A stretch of 24,648 bases of DNA. Origin: DAOTYX01 sp034434635 (lineage in GTDB: Bacteria; Chloroflexota; Anaerolineae; B4-G1; DUEL01). The stretch spans positions 1-24,648 of the forward strand of contig DAOTYX010000125.1 in NCBI GenBank assembly GCA_034434635.1, in the 5' to 3' direction. Position 1 is the stretch's first letter. Every line of letters starts with the position of its first letter. The notes under the pieces are model-generated. The model ran no database searches. It had not been told where the DNA came from and saw only the letters and a program-made list of their open reading frames with translations. Positions 13,847 to 20,685 of the stretch are shown in pieces. The translations under genes and the position numbers were made by a program.

Positions 13847-15727
13847 ATGAAAAGAGCATCTTTGCGCGACCGACTGCGCTACGCTTTCGACAACTTCATG
13901 TCCAGAGGCACCATCGCCCTGATCGGCGGGTTGGGGGTGCTCTCTCTGGTGGTGATCCTGGTTGCCGCGCTCATCCTCAGCACCACCGGCGTCCACCCTG
14001 AGGATAGCGGGCCGTTGGGCTTCTTCGAGGCCGCCTGGGCCAGCCTGATGCGCACCCTCGACGCCGGCACGATGGGCAGCGACACCGGTTGGGGCTTCCG
14101 CCTGATCATGTTCGGCGTGACGCTGGGCGGTGTGTTCATCATCAGCACCCTCATCGGTGTCCTCACCAGCGGCATCGAGAGCAAGCTGGACGAACTCCGG
14201 AAGGGGCGCTCCCGCGTCATCGAAGAGGGCCACACGGTCATCCTGGGGTGGTCGGAACAGGTCTTCACCCTTGTCTCTGAACTGGCCATCGCCAACGCCA
14301 ACCAGCGCCACCCGGTCATCGTCATTATGGGGGAGAAGGACAAGGTGGAGATGGAAGACGAGATCCGCGCCAGAGTGGGCGACACCGGACGGACGCGGGT
14401 CGTCTGTCGCACCGGCAACCCCATGGAGCCGACCGACCTGGAACTGGTCAGCCTGCACACAGCGCGCTCGATCATCGTCCTCGCCACCGATGAGGAGGAG
14501 CCCGACTCGCAGGTGATCAAGACCATTCTGGCCATCGTCAACCACCCCCACCGCCGGCCTGAGCCGTACCACATCGTGGCCGCGATCCGCGACCCCAGGA
14601 ACTGGGAAGTGGCGAAGATGGTGGGCCAGGACGAGGTGGAACTGGTGCTGGCGCACGACCTGATCGCGCGCATCATCGCCCAGACCTGCCGCCAGTCCGG
14701 CCTCTCGGCGGTCTACACAGAACTGCTCGACTTCGGCGGGGACGAGATCTACTTCGCCAGCGAGCCAGGGCTGACCGGCAGGACGTTCGGTGAGGCGTTG
14801 CTGGCCTACGAGAACTCCGCCCTGATCGGGCTGTGCAGGAACGGCACCCCCATGCTCAACCCGCCGATGGAGACGATCATCGAGCCGGGCGATCAGGTCA
14901 TCGCCATCTCCGAGGATGACGATACCGTGCGCCTCTCGGGCAGGAGTGACCTGGGGATTGACGAGAGCGCCATCCAGACACCGCCGCAGGTCCCGGCGGT
15001 GCCGGAACGGACGCTCATCCTGGGCTGGAACCAGCGTGCGCCGGCCATCCTGAATGAGCTCGACCGCTACGTCCCTCCGGGCTCGGAAGTGACCATAGTG
15101 GCCAGCCACATCGCCGGGTCGGTGGAGGTCGCCGGCCTGCGCAACCAGACGGTCTCCCTCCACGAGGCGGAGACCACCGATCGGCAGGCCTTGGAGAACC
15201 TGAGGGTAGGGACGTATGACCGCGTCATCGTGCTCTGCTACGATGGGTTGGACCCTCAGCGCGCCGACGCGCGCACGCTCATCACCCTGCTCCATCTGCG
15301 GGACATCGCCGAGCACTCCGACCACCGCTTCTCCATCGTCAGTGAAATGCTCGACGTGCGCAACCGCGACCTGGCCGAGGCAACCCACGCCGATGACTTC
15401 ATCGTCAGCGACCGCCTGGTCAGCCTGATGATGGCGCAGATCTCCGAGAACAAGGCGCTCAACGCCGTCCTGTCGGACATCTTCGACCCCGAGGGGTCGG
15501 AGATCTACCTCAAGCCAGCGACGTACTACGTGAAGGCCGGTGTGCCGGTGAACTTCTACACCGTGGTGGAGGCGGCCCGGCGGCGTGGACAGGTCGCCAT
15601 CGGTTATCGGCTGCTGGCCCACGCCAACGACGCAGAGCGATCCTACGGCATCGTCATCAACCCCGACAAATCAGGAGTGATCACCTTCACCGAGCAAGAC
15701 CGGGTCATCGTGGTGGCTGAAGAGTAG
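13847..15727 (+). CDS. CASTOR/POLLUX-like (SYM8) two-RCK ion channel protein
   Basis: This 626-aa protein has two membrane helices (about 21-45 and 84-108) around a pore loop RTLDAGTMGSD (69-79). A long cytoplasmic part follows with two nucleotide-binding RCK/TrkA_N-like halves, starting at TVILGWSEQVF (130-140) and RTLILGWNQRAP (about 389). The run GVLTSGIESKLDELRKGRS is highly characteristic of the bacterial CASTOR/POLLUX family. The pore lacks the K+-channel GYG filter. Plant members are nuclear-envelope Ca2+/cation channels; bacterial ones are poorly studied and probably sit in the plasma membrane gated by a ligand. The RBS GGAGG lies 12 bases upstream, a little far. It appears to be the last gene of the operon begun by the NfeD-type protease; rpe behind it has its own promoter. 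Confidence 0.88.
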   Translation: MKRASLRDRLRYAFDNFMSRGTIALIGGLGVLSLVVILVAALILSTTGVHPEDSGPLGFFEAAWASLMRTLDAGTMGSDTGWGFRLIMFGVTLGGVFIISTLIGVLTSGIESKLDELRKGRSRVIEEGHTVILGWSEQVFTLVSELAIANANQRHPVIVIMGEKDKVEMEDEIRARVGDTGRTRVVCRTGNPMEPTDLELVSLHTARSIIVLATDEEEPDSQVIKTILAIVNHPHRRPEPYHIVAAIRDPRNWEVAKMVGQDEVELVLAHDLIARIIAQTCRQSGLSAVYTELLDFGGDEIYFASEPGLTGRTFGEALLAYENSALIGLCRNGTPMLNPPMETIIEPGDQVIAISEDDDTVRLSGRSDLGIDESAIQTPPQVPAVPERTLILGWNQRAPAILNELDRYVPPGSEVTIVASHIAGSVEVAGLRNQTVSLHEAETTDRQALENLRVGTYDRVIVLCYDGLDPQRADARTLITLLHLRDIAEHSDHRFSIVSEMLDVRNRDLAEATHADDFIVSDRLVSLMMAQISENKALNAVLSDIFDPEGSEIYLKPATYYVKAGVPVNFYTVVEAARRRGQVAIGYRLLAHANDAERSYGIVINPDKSGVITFTEQDRVIVVAEE

Positions 15728-15761
15728 CCAAACCATTCCCCAGGCGCCAGGCGGGTGACAC

Positions 15762-15790
15762 TTGATTTTATCCCTGTTCCGTTGTATCAT
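15762..15790 (+). promoter_or_regulatory. Promoter of rpe (leaderless)
   Basis: TTGATT (15762-15767) and TATCAT (15785-15790) have a 17-base spacer. Transcription should begin at about 15797, only one or two bases before the ATG at 15799, so the mRNA would be leaderless; no Shine-Dalgarno is present. Confidence 0.6.
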
Positions 15791-15798
15791 GCCCCCCT

Positions 15799-16500
15799 AT
15801 GGCCCACCCGGCAATCCGGATCGCACCATCCATACTGGCCGCAGACTTTGCCCGCCTGGCCGACGCCATCGCAGAGGCAGAGGCTGCAGGGGCGGACCTC
15901 ATCCACGTGGACGTGATGGACGGCCAGTTCGTGCCCAACATCACCGTGGGTCCGCCGGTGGTGGCCGCCTTGCGGCGCGTCACGCGCCTGCCCCTCGACG
16001 TCCACCTGATGATCGTTCAGCCAGAACGGTACCTGACCGCCTTCGTCGAGGCGGGCGCTGACATCCTCACCGTGCAGGTCGAGGCCAGTCCTCACCTGCA
16101 CCGCACGCTGCAGAATCTGCGCGAACTGGGAGTGCAGGCCGGCGTCGCGCTGAACCCGGCGACACCGCCAGCAGCGCTCGGCCAGGTGCTGGACCTGCTG
16201 GACCAGGTCCTGGTGATGACGGTAAACCCCGGCTTCGGTGGACAGGCCTTCATCCACAGCATGCTGGCGAAGATTGCCGAGGTGCGCCGCATGCTGGACG
16301 CGGCTGCCAGTTCGGCGGCCCTGGAAGTGGACGGGGGGATCGCCCCACAGACCGCTGCGCAGGTCGTGCAGGCCGGCGCACGGCTGCTGGTGGCTGGCGA
16401 GGCGATCTACTGCGCCAAAGAGGGAGTCGCGGCGGCCATACGGGCCATACGACGGGCAGCGGAGGAGGGTTGGAGAGAAACAACAACGCGCCAACCGTAG
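15799..16500 (+). CDS. rpe: Ribulose-phosphate 3-epimerase
   Basis: This 233-aa TIM-barrel enzyme interconverts ribulose-5-phosphate and xylulose-5-phosphate in the pentose phosphate pathway. All four metal ligands are present: His36 and Asp38 (HVDVMDGQFVPNITVG), His69 (DVHLMI) and Asp178 (LEVDGGI). Ser11 (APSILAADF) and the phosphate-binding loop VNPGFGGQ are also there. Length and motifs are normal for the family. The start follows the promoter -10 so closely that initiation is likely leaderless. The stop codon lies inside the hairpin at 16487-16511, which also ends the convergent rpmB transcript. Confidence 0.97.
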   Translation: MAHPAIRIAPSILAADFARLADAIAEAEAAGADLIHVDVMDGQFVPNITVGPPVVAALRRVTRLPLDVHLMIVQPERYLTAFVEAGADILTVQVEASPHLHRTLQNLRELGVQAGVALNPATPPAALGQVLDLLDQVLVMTVNPGFGGQAFIHSMLAKIAEVRRMLDAAASSAALEVDGGIAPQTAAQVVQAGARLLVAGEAIYCAKEGVAAAIRAIRRAAEEGWRETTTRQP

Positions 16501-16511
16501 AGGCTGGCGCG
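16478..16511 (-). terminator. Intrinsic terminator of rpmB, overlapping the end of rpe
   Basis: The hairpin has arms cgcgccaacc (16487-16496) and ggctggcgcg (16502-16511), with one internal mismatch and a 5-nt loop. On the minus strand it is followed by TTGTTGTTTCTC, a U-rich exit, so it terminates rpmB. On the plus strand the same hairpin contains the rpe stop but lacks a T-run. Confidence 0.6.
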
Positions 16512-16532
16512 AGATGCGCGGTCAACGCGAGG

Positions 16533-16718
16533 CTATGCTTTGCCTGTGCCCAACGTGCGCAGGCAACGGGTGCAGACCCACACGCGACGCGCCTTGCCCT
16601 CCAACACCAGCCGCACCCGTTGCACGTTGGGGTCAAACCGGCGACGAGTCGCCCGCTTGGAATGGCTGACATTGTGACCGAATTGTGCACCCTTGCCACA
16701 GATCTCGCACTTCGCCAT
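16533..16718 (-). CDS. rpmB: 50S ribosomal protein L28, zinc-ribbon form
   Basis: This 61-aa basic protein of the large ribosomal subunit opens with MAKCEICGKG and continues FGHNVSHSKRATRRRF, the L28 hallmark. Cys4-Cys7 and Cys49-Cys52 (CEIC, CTRC) form the zinc-binding (C+) version. The start at the ATG at 16716-16718 is supported by AGGAG upstream; a longer open frame upstream has no family similarity. The gene is divergent from the Asp23 gene, an order commonly seen in Gram-positive and Chloroflexota genomes, and has its own promoter and terminator. Confidence 0.97.
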   Translation of the reverse strand: MAKCEICGKGAQFGHNVSHSKRATRRRFDPNVQRVRLVLEGKARRVWVCTRCLRTLGTGKA

Positions 16719-16776
16719 CGCTCTCGCTCCTGATCTCGTCTGTTCAGACTGTCGCTGCCGTACCGGTAGCCGCGTA

Positions 16777-16805
16777 ATCATACCACAGGACATCGTTTCG
16801 TGCAA
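16777..16805 (-). promoter_or_regulatory. Promoter of rpmB
   Basis: On the minus strand, TTGCAC (16800-16805) and TATGAT (16777-16782) are spaced 17 bases apart. The leader would be about 52 nt to the ATG at 16718. Confidence 0.65.
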
Positions 16806-16823
16806 ACAGGGCAACGGAGCACC

Positions 16824-16863
16824 GCTACCCGCGAAGGCCGCTGCGAGACTCGACGCGGGTGGC
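16824..16863 (+). other. Stem-loop in the rpmB-Asp23 intergenic region
   Basis: The arms gctacccgcg (16824-16833) and cgcgggtggc (16854-16863) pair over ten positions with one G-U. Between it and the Asp23 gene lie a small TGCAT/ATGCA inverted repeat and a tandem CACGAAT (16921-16927, 16931-16937). No clear plus-strand promoter is seen in 16719-16951, so this leader may hold an unusual control region or dispersed repeats. Confidence 0.4.
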
Positions 16864-16951
16864 GTCACAGCCAATCGTGGTAGCGCTGCATTTCATCAAT
16901 GCAACCGTTCGTTTTCCTGCCACGAATTGACACGAATCGCGGGGGAAGAGG

Positions 16952-17308
16952 ATGAGTGAGCAAAACGAATCGCACGGGCAGATCGAGGTCTCGCCAGCAG
17001 CGATCGCCAGCATCGCCCACCAGGCGCTGATGAGTTGCTACGGCGTGGTAGGGACGGCGTCTAAAGGGCTGGCCACGGACATCGCCGACATCCTTTCGCC
17101 AGAAAGCAAGCGCGGGGTGGTGGTACGGATAGATGGGGATCGTATTTCCATTGACCTCTACATCGTCATCGAGTACGGCACACGGATCGTCTCGGTTGCC
17201 CGCAGCGCGATGAATGTGGTCAAGTACAACGTGGAAAAGGCGCTGGGCGTGCAGGTGGCCGAAGTCAACGTGCACGTCCAGGGGTTGCACATCTCTAGCG
17301 TGGATTAA
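16952..17308 (+). CDS. Asp23/Gls24 family envelope-stress protein
   Basis: This 118-aa protein of the Asp23 (DUF322) family has the typical start GQIEVSPAAIASIAHQALMS. The conserved YGVVGTASKG follows, then two beta strands (GVVVRIDGDRISIDLYIVIEYG) and the C-terminal VQVAEVNVHVQGLH. Asp23 proteins are cytoplasmic, often attached to the membrane through partner proteins, and linked to envelope stress. Placement directly ahead of fakA is conserved in Gram-positive bacteria and suggests a shared role in membrane-lipid homeostasis. The ATG follows a GGAAGAGG at short spacing. The gap to fakA is 11 nt. Confidence 0.92.
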   Translation: MSEQNESHGQIEVSPAAIASIAHQALMSCYGVVGTASKGLATDIADILSPESKRGVVVRIDGDRISIDLYIVIEYGTRIVSVARSAMNVVKYNVEKALGVQVAEVNVHVQGLHISSVD

Positions 17309-17319
17309 AGGTGATTGGG

Positions 17320-18957
17320 GTGCCTGAGAACAGAGAATCTCGACTTGTCGCCGACGGACAAGACCTCAAGGGCATGGTCTATGCTGGCCTGGTCTGGCTG
17401 CAACACCACCAGGAGGCGGTCAACGCCCTCAACGTCTTCCCCGTGCCCGACGGCGATACGGGCATCAATATGGTGCTCACCATGCAGTCCGCCTGGAAGG
17501 AGATCGCCGACTCTGCGGAACAACATGTCGGCACGGTGGCTCATCAGGTGGCTCACGGGGCGCTGATGGGCGCGCGCGGAAACTCCGGGGTGATCCTCTC
17601 GCAGGTCTGGCGCGGTATGGCCCGCGCGCTGGACGGCAAAGCCGCTCTCAACGGCGAGGACCTGGCAGCAGCGATGCGCGAAGGAGCCCAGACCGCCTAC
17701 AAAGGGGTGATCCGGCCGGTGGAGGGGACGATCCTCACCGTGGCCCGTGAGGTGGCCGAGGAAGTGACCGCGGCGGTGAAAGACTCGACAGACCTCACCT
17801 ATCTGATGGAGCGCATGGTCTACCGGGCGCGGGACGCCGTTGCCCGCACCCCGACCATGCTTTCGGTGTTGGCCGAAGCGGGCGTGGTGGACGCTGGCGG
17901 CCAGGGGCTGTGCCTGATCCTGGAAGGGATGTTACGCTATATGCACGGGGAGGCGATCATGGAAGAGGCCCTCAGCGCCCGGCCGCAGGGAGTCGTCGAG
18001 GCTGTTGTGGCCGGCGGACAGGAGTACGGCTACGACGTGCAGTTCCTCATCGTCGGTCAGAACCTCGACGTGGCGGCCATCCGTGCAGCCATTGACGCGA
18101 TGGGCGAAAGCACTCTGGTCGTGGGAGACGCCAGCGTGGTCAAGGTCCACGTCCACGTGCCCAACCCCGGCGTCCCGCTCACCTACGCCGCCACGTTGGG
18201 CTCGCTGCGTGACGTGGTAGTGGAGGACATGCAGGCGCAGTACGAACAGTTCACCGCCGGTCGAGCCGAGCCCCCTCCCCTGCCGTCCCCTGTCGCCGAG
18301 ACGGAGATCGCCACCGTGGCCGTCGTCGCCGGCGACGGTCTGGCGCGCGTCTTCCAGAGCCTGGGTGTCGCCGCCATCGTCCCCGGTGGACAGACCATGA
18401 ACCCCAGCACGGAGGAGATCCTCAAGGTGATAGAGAGCCTGCCTAACCAGCGGGTCATCCTCCTGCCGAATAACAAGAACATCATTATGGCTGCACAGCA
18501 GGCCAGCGAACTGAGCCAGAAGCAGGTCGTGGTGGTGCCCACGCAGACCATTCCCCAGGGCATCGCCGCCTTGCTGGCCTTCAACTTCCAGGCTGACCTC
18601 GAGGACAACGCCCGGCAGATGGCCAGGGCAGCCAGGGGAGTGCTGACCGGCGAGATCACCACCGCCACCCGCGACGTCAGCCTCAACGGCCTGACCGTCC
18701 GACAGGGACAGGCAATCGGGTTGCTGGACGACGAACTGGTCGTCGCCGCCGAAAGTCGCGACGAAGCCGCGCGACAGATGCTGGAACGGATGGGAGCAGA
18801 CAACCTGGAGATCGTCACCCTCTACTTCGGGGCAGGCGTTACGGAAAGTGAAGCCCAGGCCCTGGTAGAGCAACTGCAAGAGATCGCCCCCGACGCGGAG
18901 TTCGAGATCCACGAAGGGGGACAGCCGCACTACTTCTACATCATCTCGGCCGAGTAG
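17320..18957 (+). CDS. fakA: Fatty acid kinase catalytic subunit FakA (DAK2/DhaL domain)
   Basis: This 545-aa protein starts at the GTG at 17320, chosen because AAAGGTGAT is well spaced for it; a GTG at 17311 is in frame but sits on that ribosome site. The N-terminal DAK2 domain binds ATP and Mg2+, with PVPDGDTGIN at 41-50, GARGNSGVILSQ at 84-95 and DAGGQGL at about 191-197. A middle and a C-terminal FakA-specific domain (VVAGDGLARVFQSLGV, LPNNKNIIMAAQQA) follow. FakA phosphorylates fatty acids presented by FakB (DegV) proteins to make acyl-phosphates for phospholipid synthesis. Two degV genes follow immediately, giving a complete fatty acid kinase module. Confidence 0.94.
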   Translation: MPENRESRLVADGQDLKGMVYAGLVWLQHHQEAVNALNVFPVPDGDTGINMVLTMQSAWKEIADSAEQHVGTVAHQVAHGALMGARGNSGVILSQVWRGMARALDGKAALNGEDLAAAMREGAQTAYKGVIRPVEGTILTVAREVAEEVTAAVKDSTDLTYLMERMVYRARDAVARTPTMLSVLAEAGVVDAGGQGLCLILEGMLRYMHGEAIMEEALSARPQGVVEAVVAGGQEYGYDVQFLIVGQNLDVAAIRAAIDAMGESTLVVGDASVVKVHVHVPNPGVPLTYAATLGSLRDVVVEDMQAQYEQFTAGRAEPPPLPSPVAETEIATVAVVAGDGLARVFQSLGVAAIVPGGQTMNPSTEEILKVIESLPNQRVILLPNNKNIIMAAQQASELSQKQVVVVPTQTIPQGIAALLAFNFQADLEDNARQMARAARGVLTGEITTATRDVSLNGLTVRQGQAIGLLDDELVVAAESRDEAARQMLERMGADNLEIVTLYFGAGVTESEAQALVEQLQEIAPDAEFEIHEGGQPHYFYIISAE

Positions 18958-18974
18958 GCCCCAGGAGGCAAAGC

Positions 18975-19841
18975 GTGGCCCGTGTTCACATCGTCACCGA
19001 CAGCGACGCTCAACTGGACGCCGACACAGCACAACGTCTTGGGGTCACGGTGATGCCGATCACCGTGAAGGTGGGAGAAGAGTTCTATCAGGATATCGAG
19101 GGGCGGTACAACGAGGAATTGCTGCTGCGCATGAAGGCGGAACGGGTCGTGCCAGAGATCGTCGGCCCCACGGAGGCCGAGTTCCGCACCCTATTCAGCC
19201 GCCTCTCCCGCACCACCAACCAGATCGTCGCCATCCACTCCTCCGGCTGCCTGAGCAACATCATCCGCAACGCCCGCAACGCCGCCCTGGAGTTTCTCGG
19301 GCGCTGCGACATCGTCATCGTGGACTCGCAGTCCACCTCTCTGGGCCTTTCCATCCTCGTGCGCGAGGCAGCCACGATGGCCCTGGGCGGCGCGAACCGC
19401 GAGGAGATCCTGCGCTACGTGCGGGGGATGATCCACCGCATCTATGTGGTGATGTTCACCGAATCGCTCGACTACCTGGAACGGAGCGGACGCATCAGCC
19501 CGGCACAGTGCATCCTGGGCACCATGCTGGACATCCGCCCCTTCCTCTCCATTGAGGACGGGGAGATCATCCCGATGGAGAAGGTGCGCAGCCGGGAAAA
19601 GGGCCTGGACAAACTGGCCGAGTTTATCGGCGAGTTCTCCTCCATCGAGACAGCGGCTATCCTGCAGTCCACCTCTGCCGTCACTGACGAGACTGCCAAC
19701 CTGCGCGAGCGGCTGCAGGGCTTCTTTCCCGACAAGGAGTTTCCGATCGTCGTCTACGGCCCTCTTCTGGCCGCCCGCGTCGGCCCAGACGGGCTGGGCC
19801 TGGTCACCTATGAGGGGATGGGCGAACAGGAGTCCCCCTGA
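18975..19841 (+). CDS. DegV family protein (FakB-like), divergent copy
   Basis: This 288-aa protein has a GTG start seven bases after AGGAGG. The DegV fold is recognisable: VHIVTDSDAQLD at the N-terminus, VDSQSTSLGLSILV in the middle, YLERSGRIS, and IRPFLSIEDGEI. DegV/FakB proteins bury a fatty acid and hand its carboxylate to FakA. Several signature positions differ from the usual pattern. The first motif is TDSDAQLD rather than TDSTADLP, the SGT-type loop reads SSGCLSNIIRNA, and the C-terminal GThxGPGxLG reads AARVGPDGLG. It may bind a different lipid or be partly specialised. It overlaps the next degV gene by one base. Confidence 0.9.
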   Translation: MARVHIVTDSDAQLDADTAQRLGVTVMPITVKVGEEFYQDIEGRYNEELLLRMKAERVVPEIVGPTEAEFRTLFSRLSRTTNQIVAIHSSGCLSNIIRNARNAALEFLGRCDIVIVDSQSTSLGLSILVREAATMALGGANREEILRYVRGMIHRIYVVMFTESLDYLERSGRISPAQCILGTMLDIRPFLSIEDGEIIPMEKVRSREKGLDKLAEFIGEFSSIETAAILQSTSAVTDETANLRERLQGFFPDKEFPIVVYGPLLAARVGPDGLGLVTYEGMGEQESP

Positions 19842-20677
19842 TGGCGCGCATCCGCATCCTGACCGACAGCACGGCGGATCTGCCGGCCGATCTGGCGCGG
19901 CAACTGGAGATCACGGTCGTGCCGGCTTACGTGCAGATGGACGGCCAAAGCCTGCGGGACGGAGAGCAGATCACCCGCGCCGAGTTCTACCGCCGTCTCC
20001 CCACGCTGACCGACCTGCCCACGACCGCCACACCGTCAGCCCACGAGTTCGCCCAGGCATTCCGCCGCCTGGCCGGGCAGGCGGACGAGGTGATCGCCAT
20101 CCTCCTCTCTGCCAGCCTCAGCGGGCTGTTCAATGCCGCGCGGTTGGGAGCCGAGGAGGTGCCCGACCTGAGAATCCATCTGGTGGACTCGCGGCAACTG
20201 GCGATGGGGCTGGGCTGGCAGGTAATCCTGGCCGCTGAGGCCGCCGCAGCCGGCGCCAGCGCTGCCGAGATCGTGCACCTGCTGGAGGGAGTGCGCCCGC
20301 GCATCCGCATCCTGGCGCTGCTGGACACGCTGACCTACCTGCGGCGGAGCGGTCGGCTGGCCTGGCCGCGCGCGCTGGCGGCGCGTCTGTTGCATATCAA
20401 GCCGTTACTGGGCTTCTACGAAGGGGAAGCGACGCTGGTAGGCATGGCCCGCACGCGTCGCAAAGGACTGGCGCGGCTGATGGAGATGATCGCCGCGCTG
20501 GGCAGGTTCGAGCGGCTGGCCCTGGTACACACCCAGGCTCCCGATGTGGCATCCTTTCGCCATATGCTGAGCACGATCTTCCCGCCGGAACAGACTCTCA
20601 CCAGCGAGGTGGGGCCAATCGTCGGCACACACATCGGCCCCGGCGCGCTGGGCATCGCTGCCATCATCGCTGCTTGA
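19841..20677 (+). CDS. DegV family fatty-acid-binding protein (FakB-like)
   Basis: This 278-aa protein starts at the ATG that overlaps the previous stop (TGATG). It keeps the canonical DegV motifs: TDSTADLP at 8-15, the acyl-carboxylate loop in LLSASLSGLFNAA, VDSRQLAMGLGWQV, YLRRSGRL, IKPLLGFYEGEA, and the C-terminal GTHIGPGALG. It is therefore the more standard FakB candidate of the tandem pair. It presents a fatty acid to FakA encoded two genes upstream. It sits only eight bases ahead of recG, so the run from Asp23 to coaD is probably one operon. Confidence 0.93.
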   Translation: MARIRILTDSTADLPADLARQLEITVVPAYVQMDGQSLRDGEQITRAEFYRRLPTLTDLPTTATPSAHEFAQAFRRLAGQADEVIAILLSASLSGLFNAARLGAEEVPDLRIHLVDSRQLAMGLGWQVILAAEAAAAGASAAEIVHLLEGVRPRIRILALLDTLTYLRRSGRLAWPRALAARLLHIKPLLGFYEGEATLVGMARTRRKGLARLMEMIAALGRFERLALVHTQAPDVASFRHMLSTIFPPEQTLTSEVGPIVGTHIGPGALGIAAIIAA

Positions 20678-20685
20678 GGAGACCT

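Noticed and set aside
12827..15622. 931-codon minus-strand open frame across the ECF T-component and channel genes
   Set aside because: No recognisable domain, biased antisense composition, and it crosses three well-supported plus-strand genes or gaps.
16693..16959. 88-codon plus-strand frame upstream of Asp23
   Set aside because: Overlaps rpmB and its promoter, shows no similarity and lacks a ribosome site.
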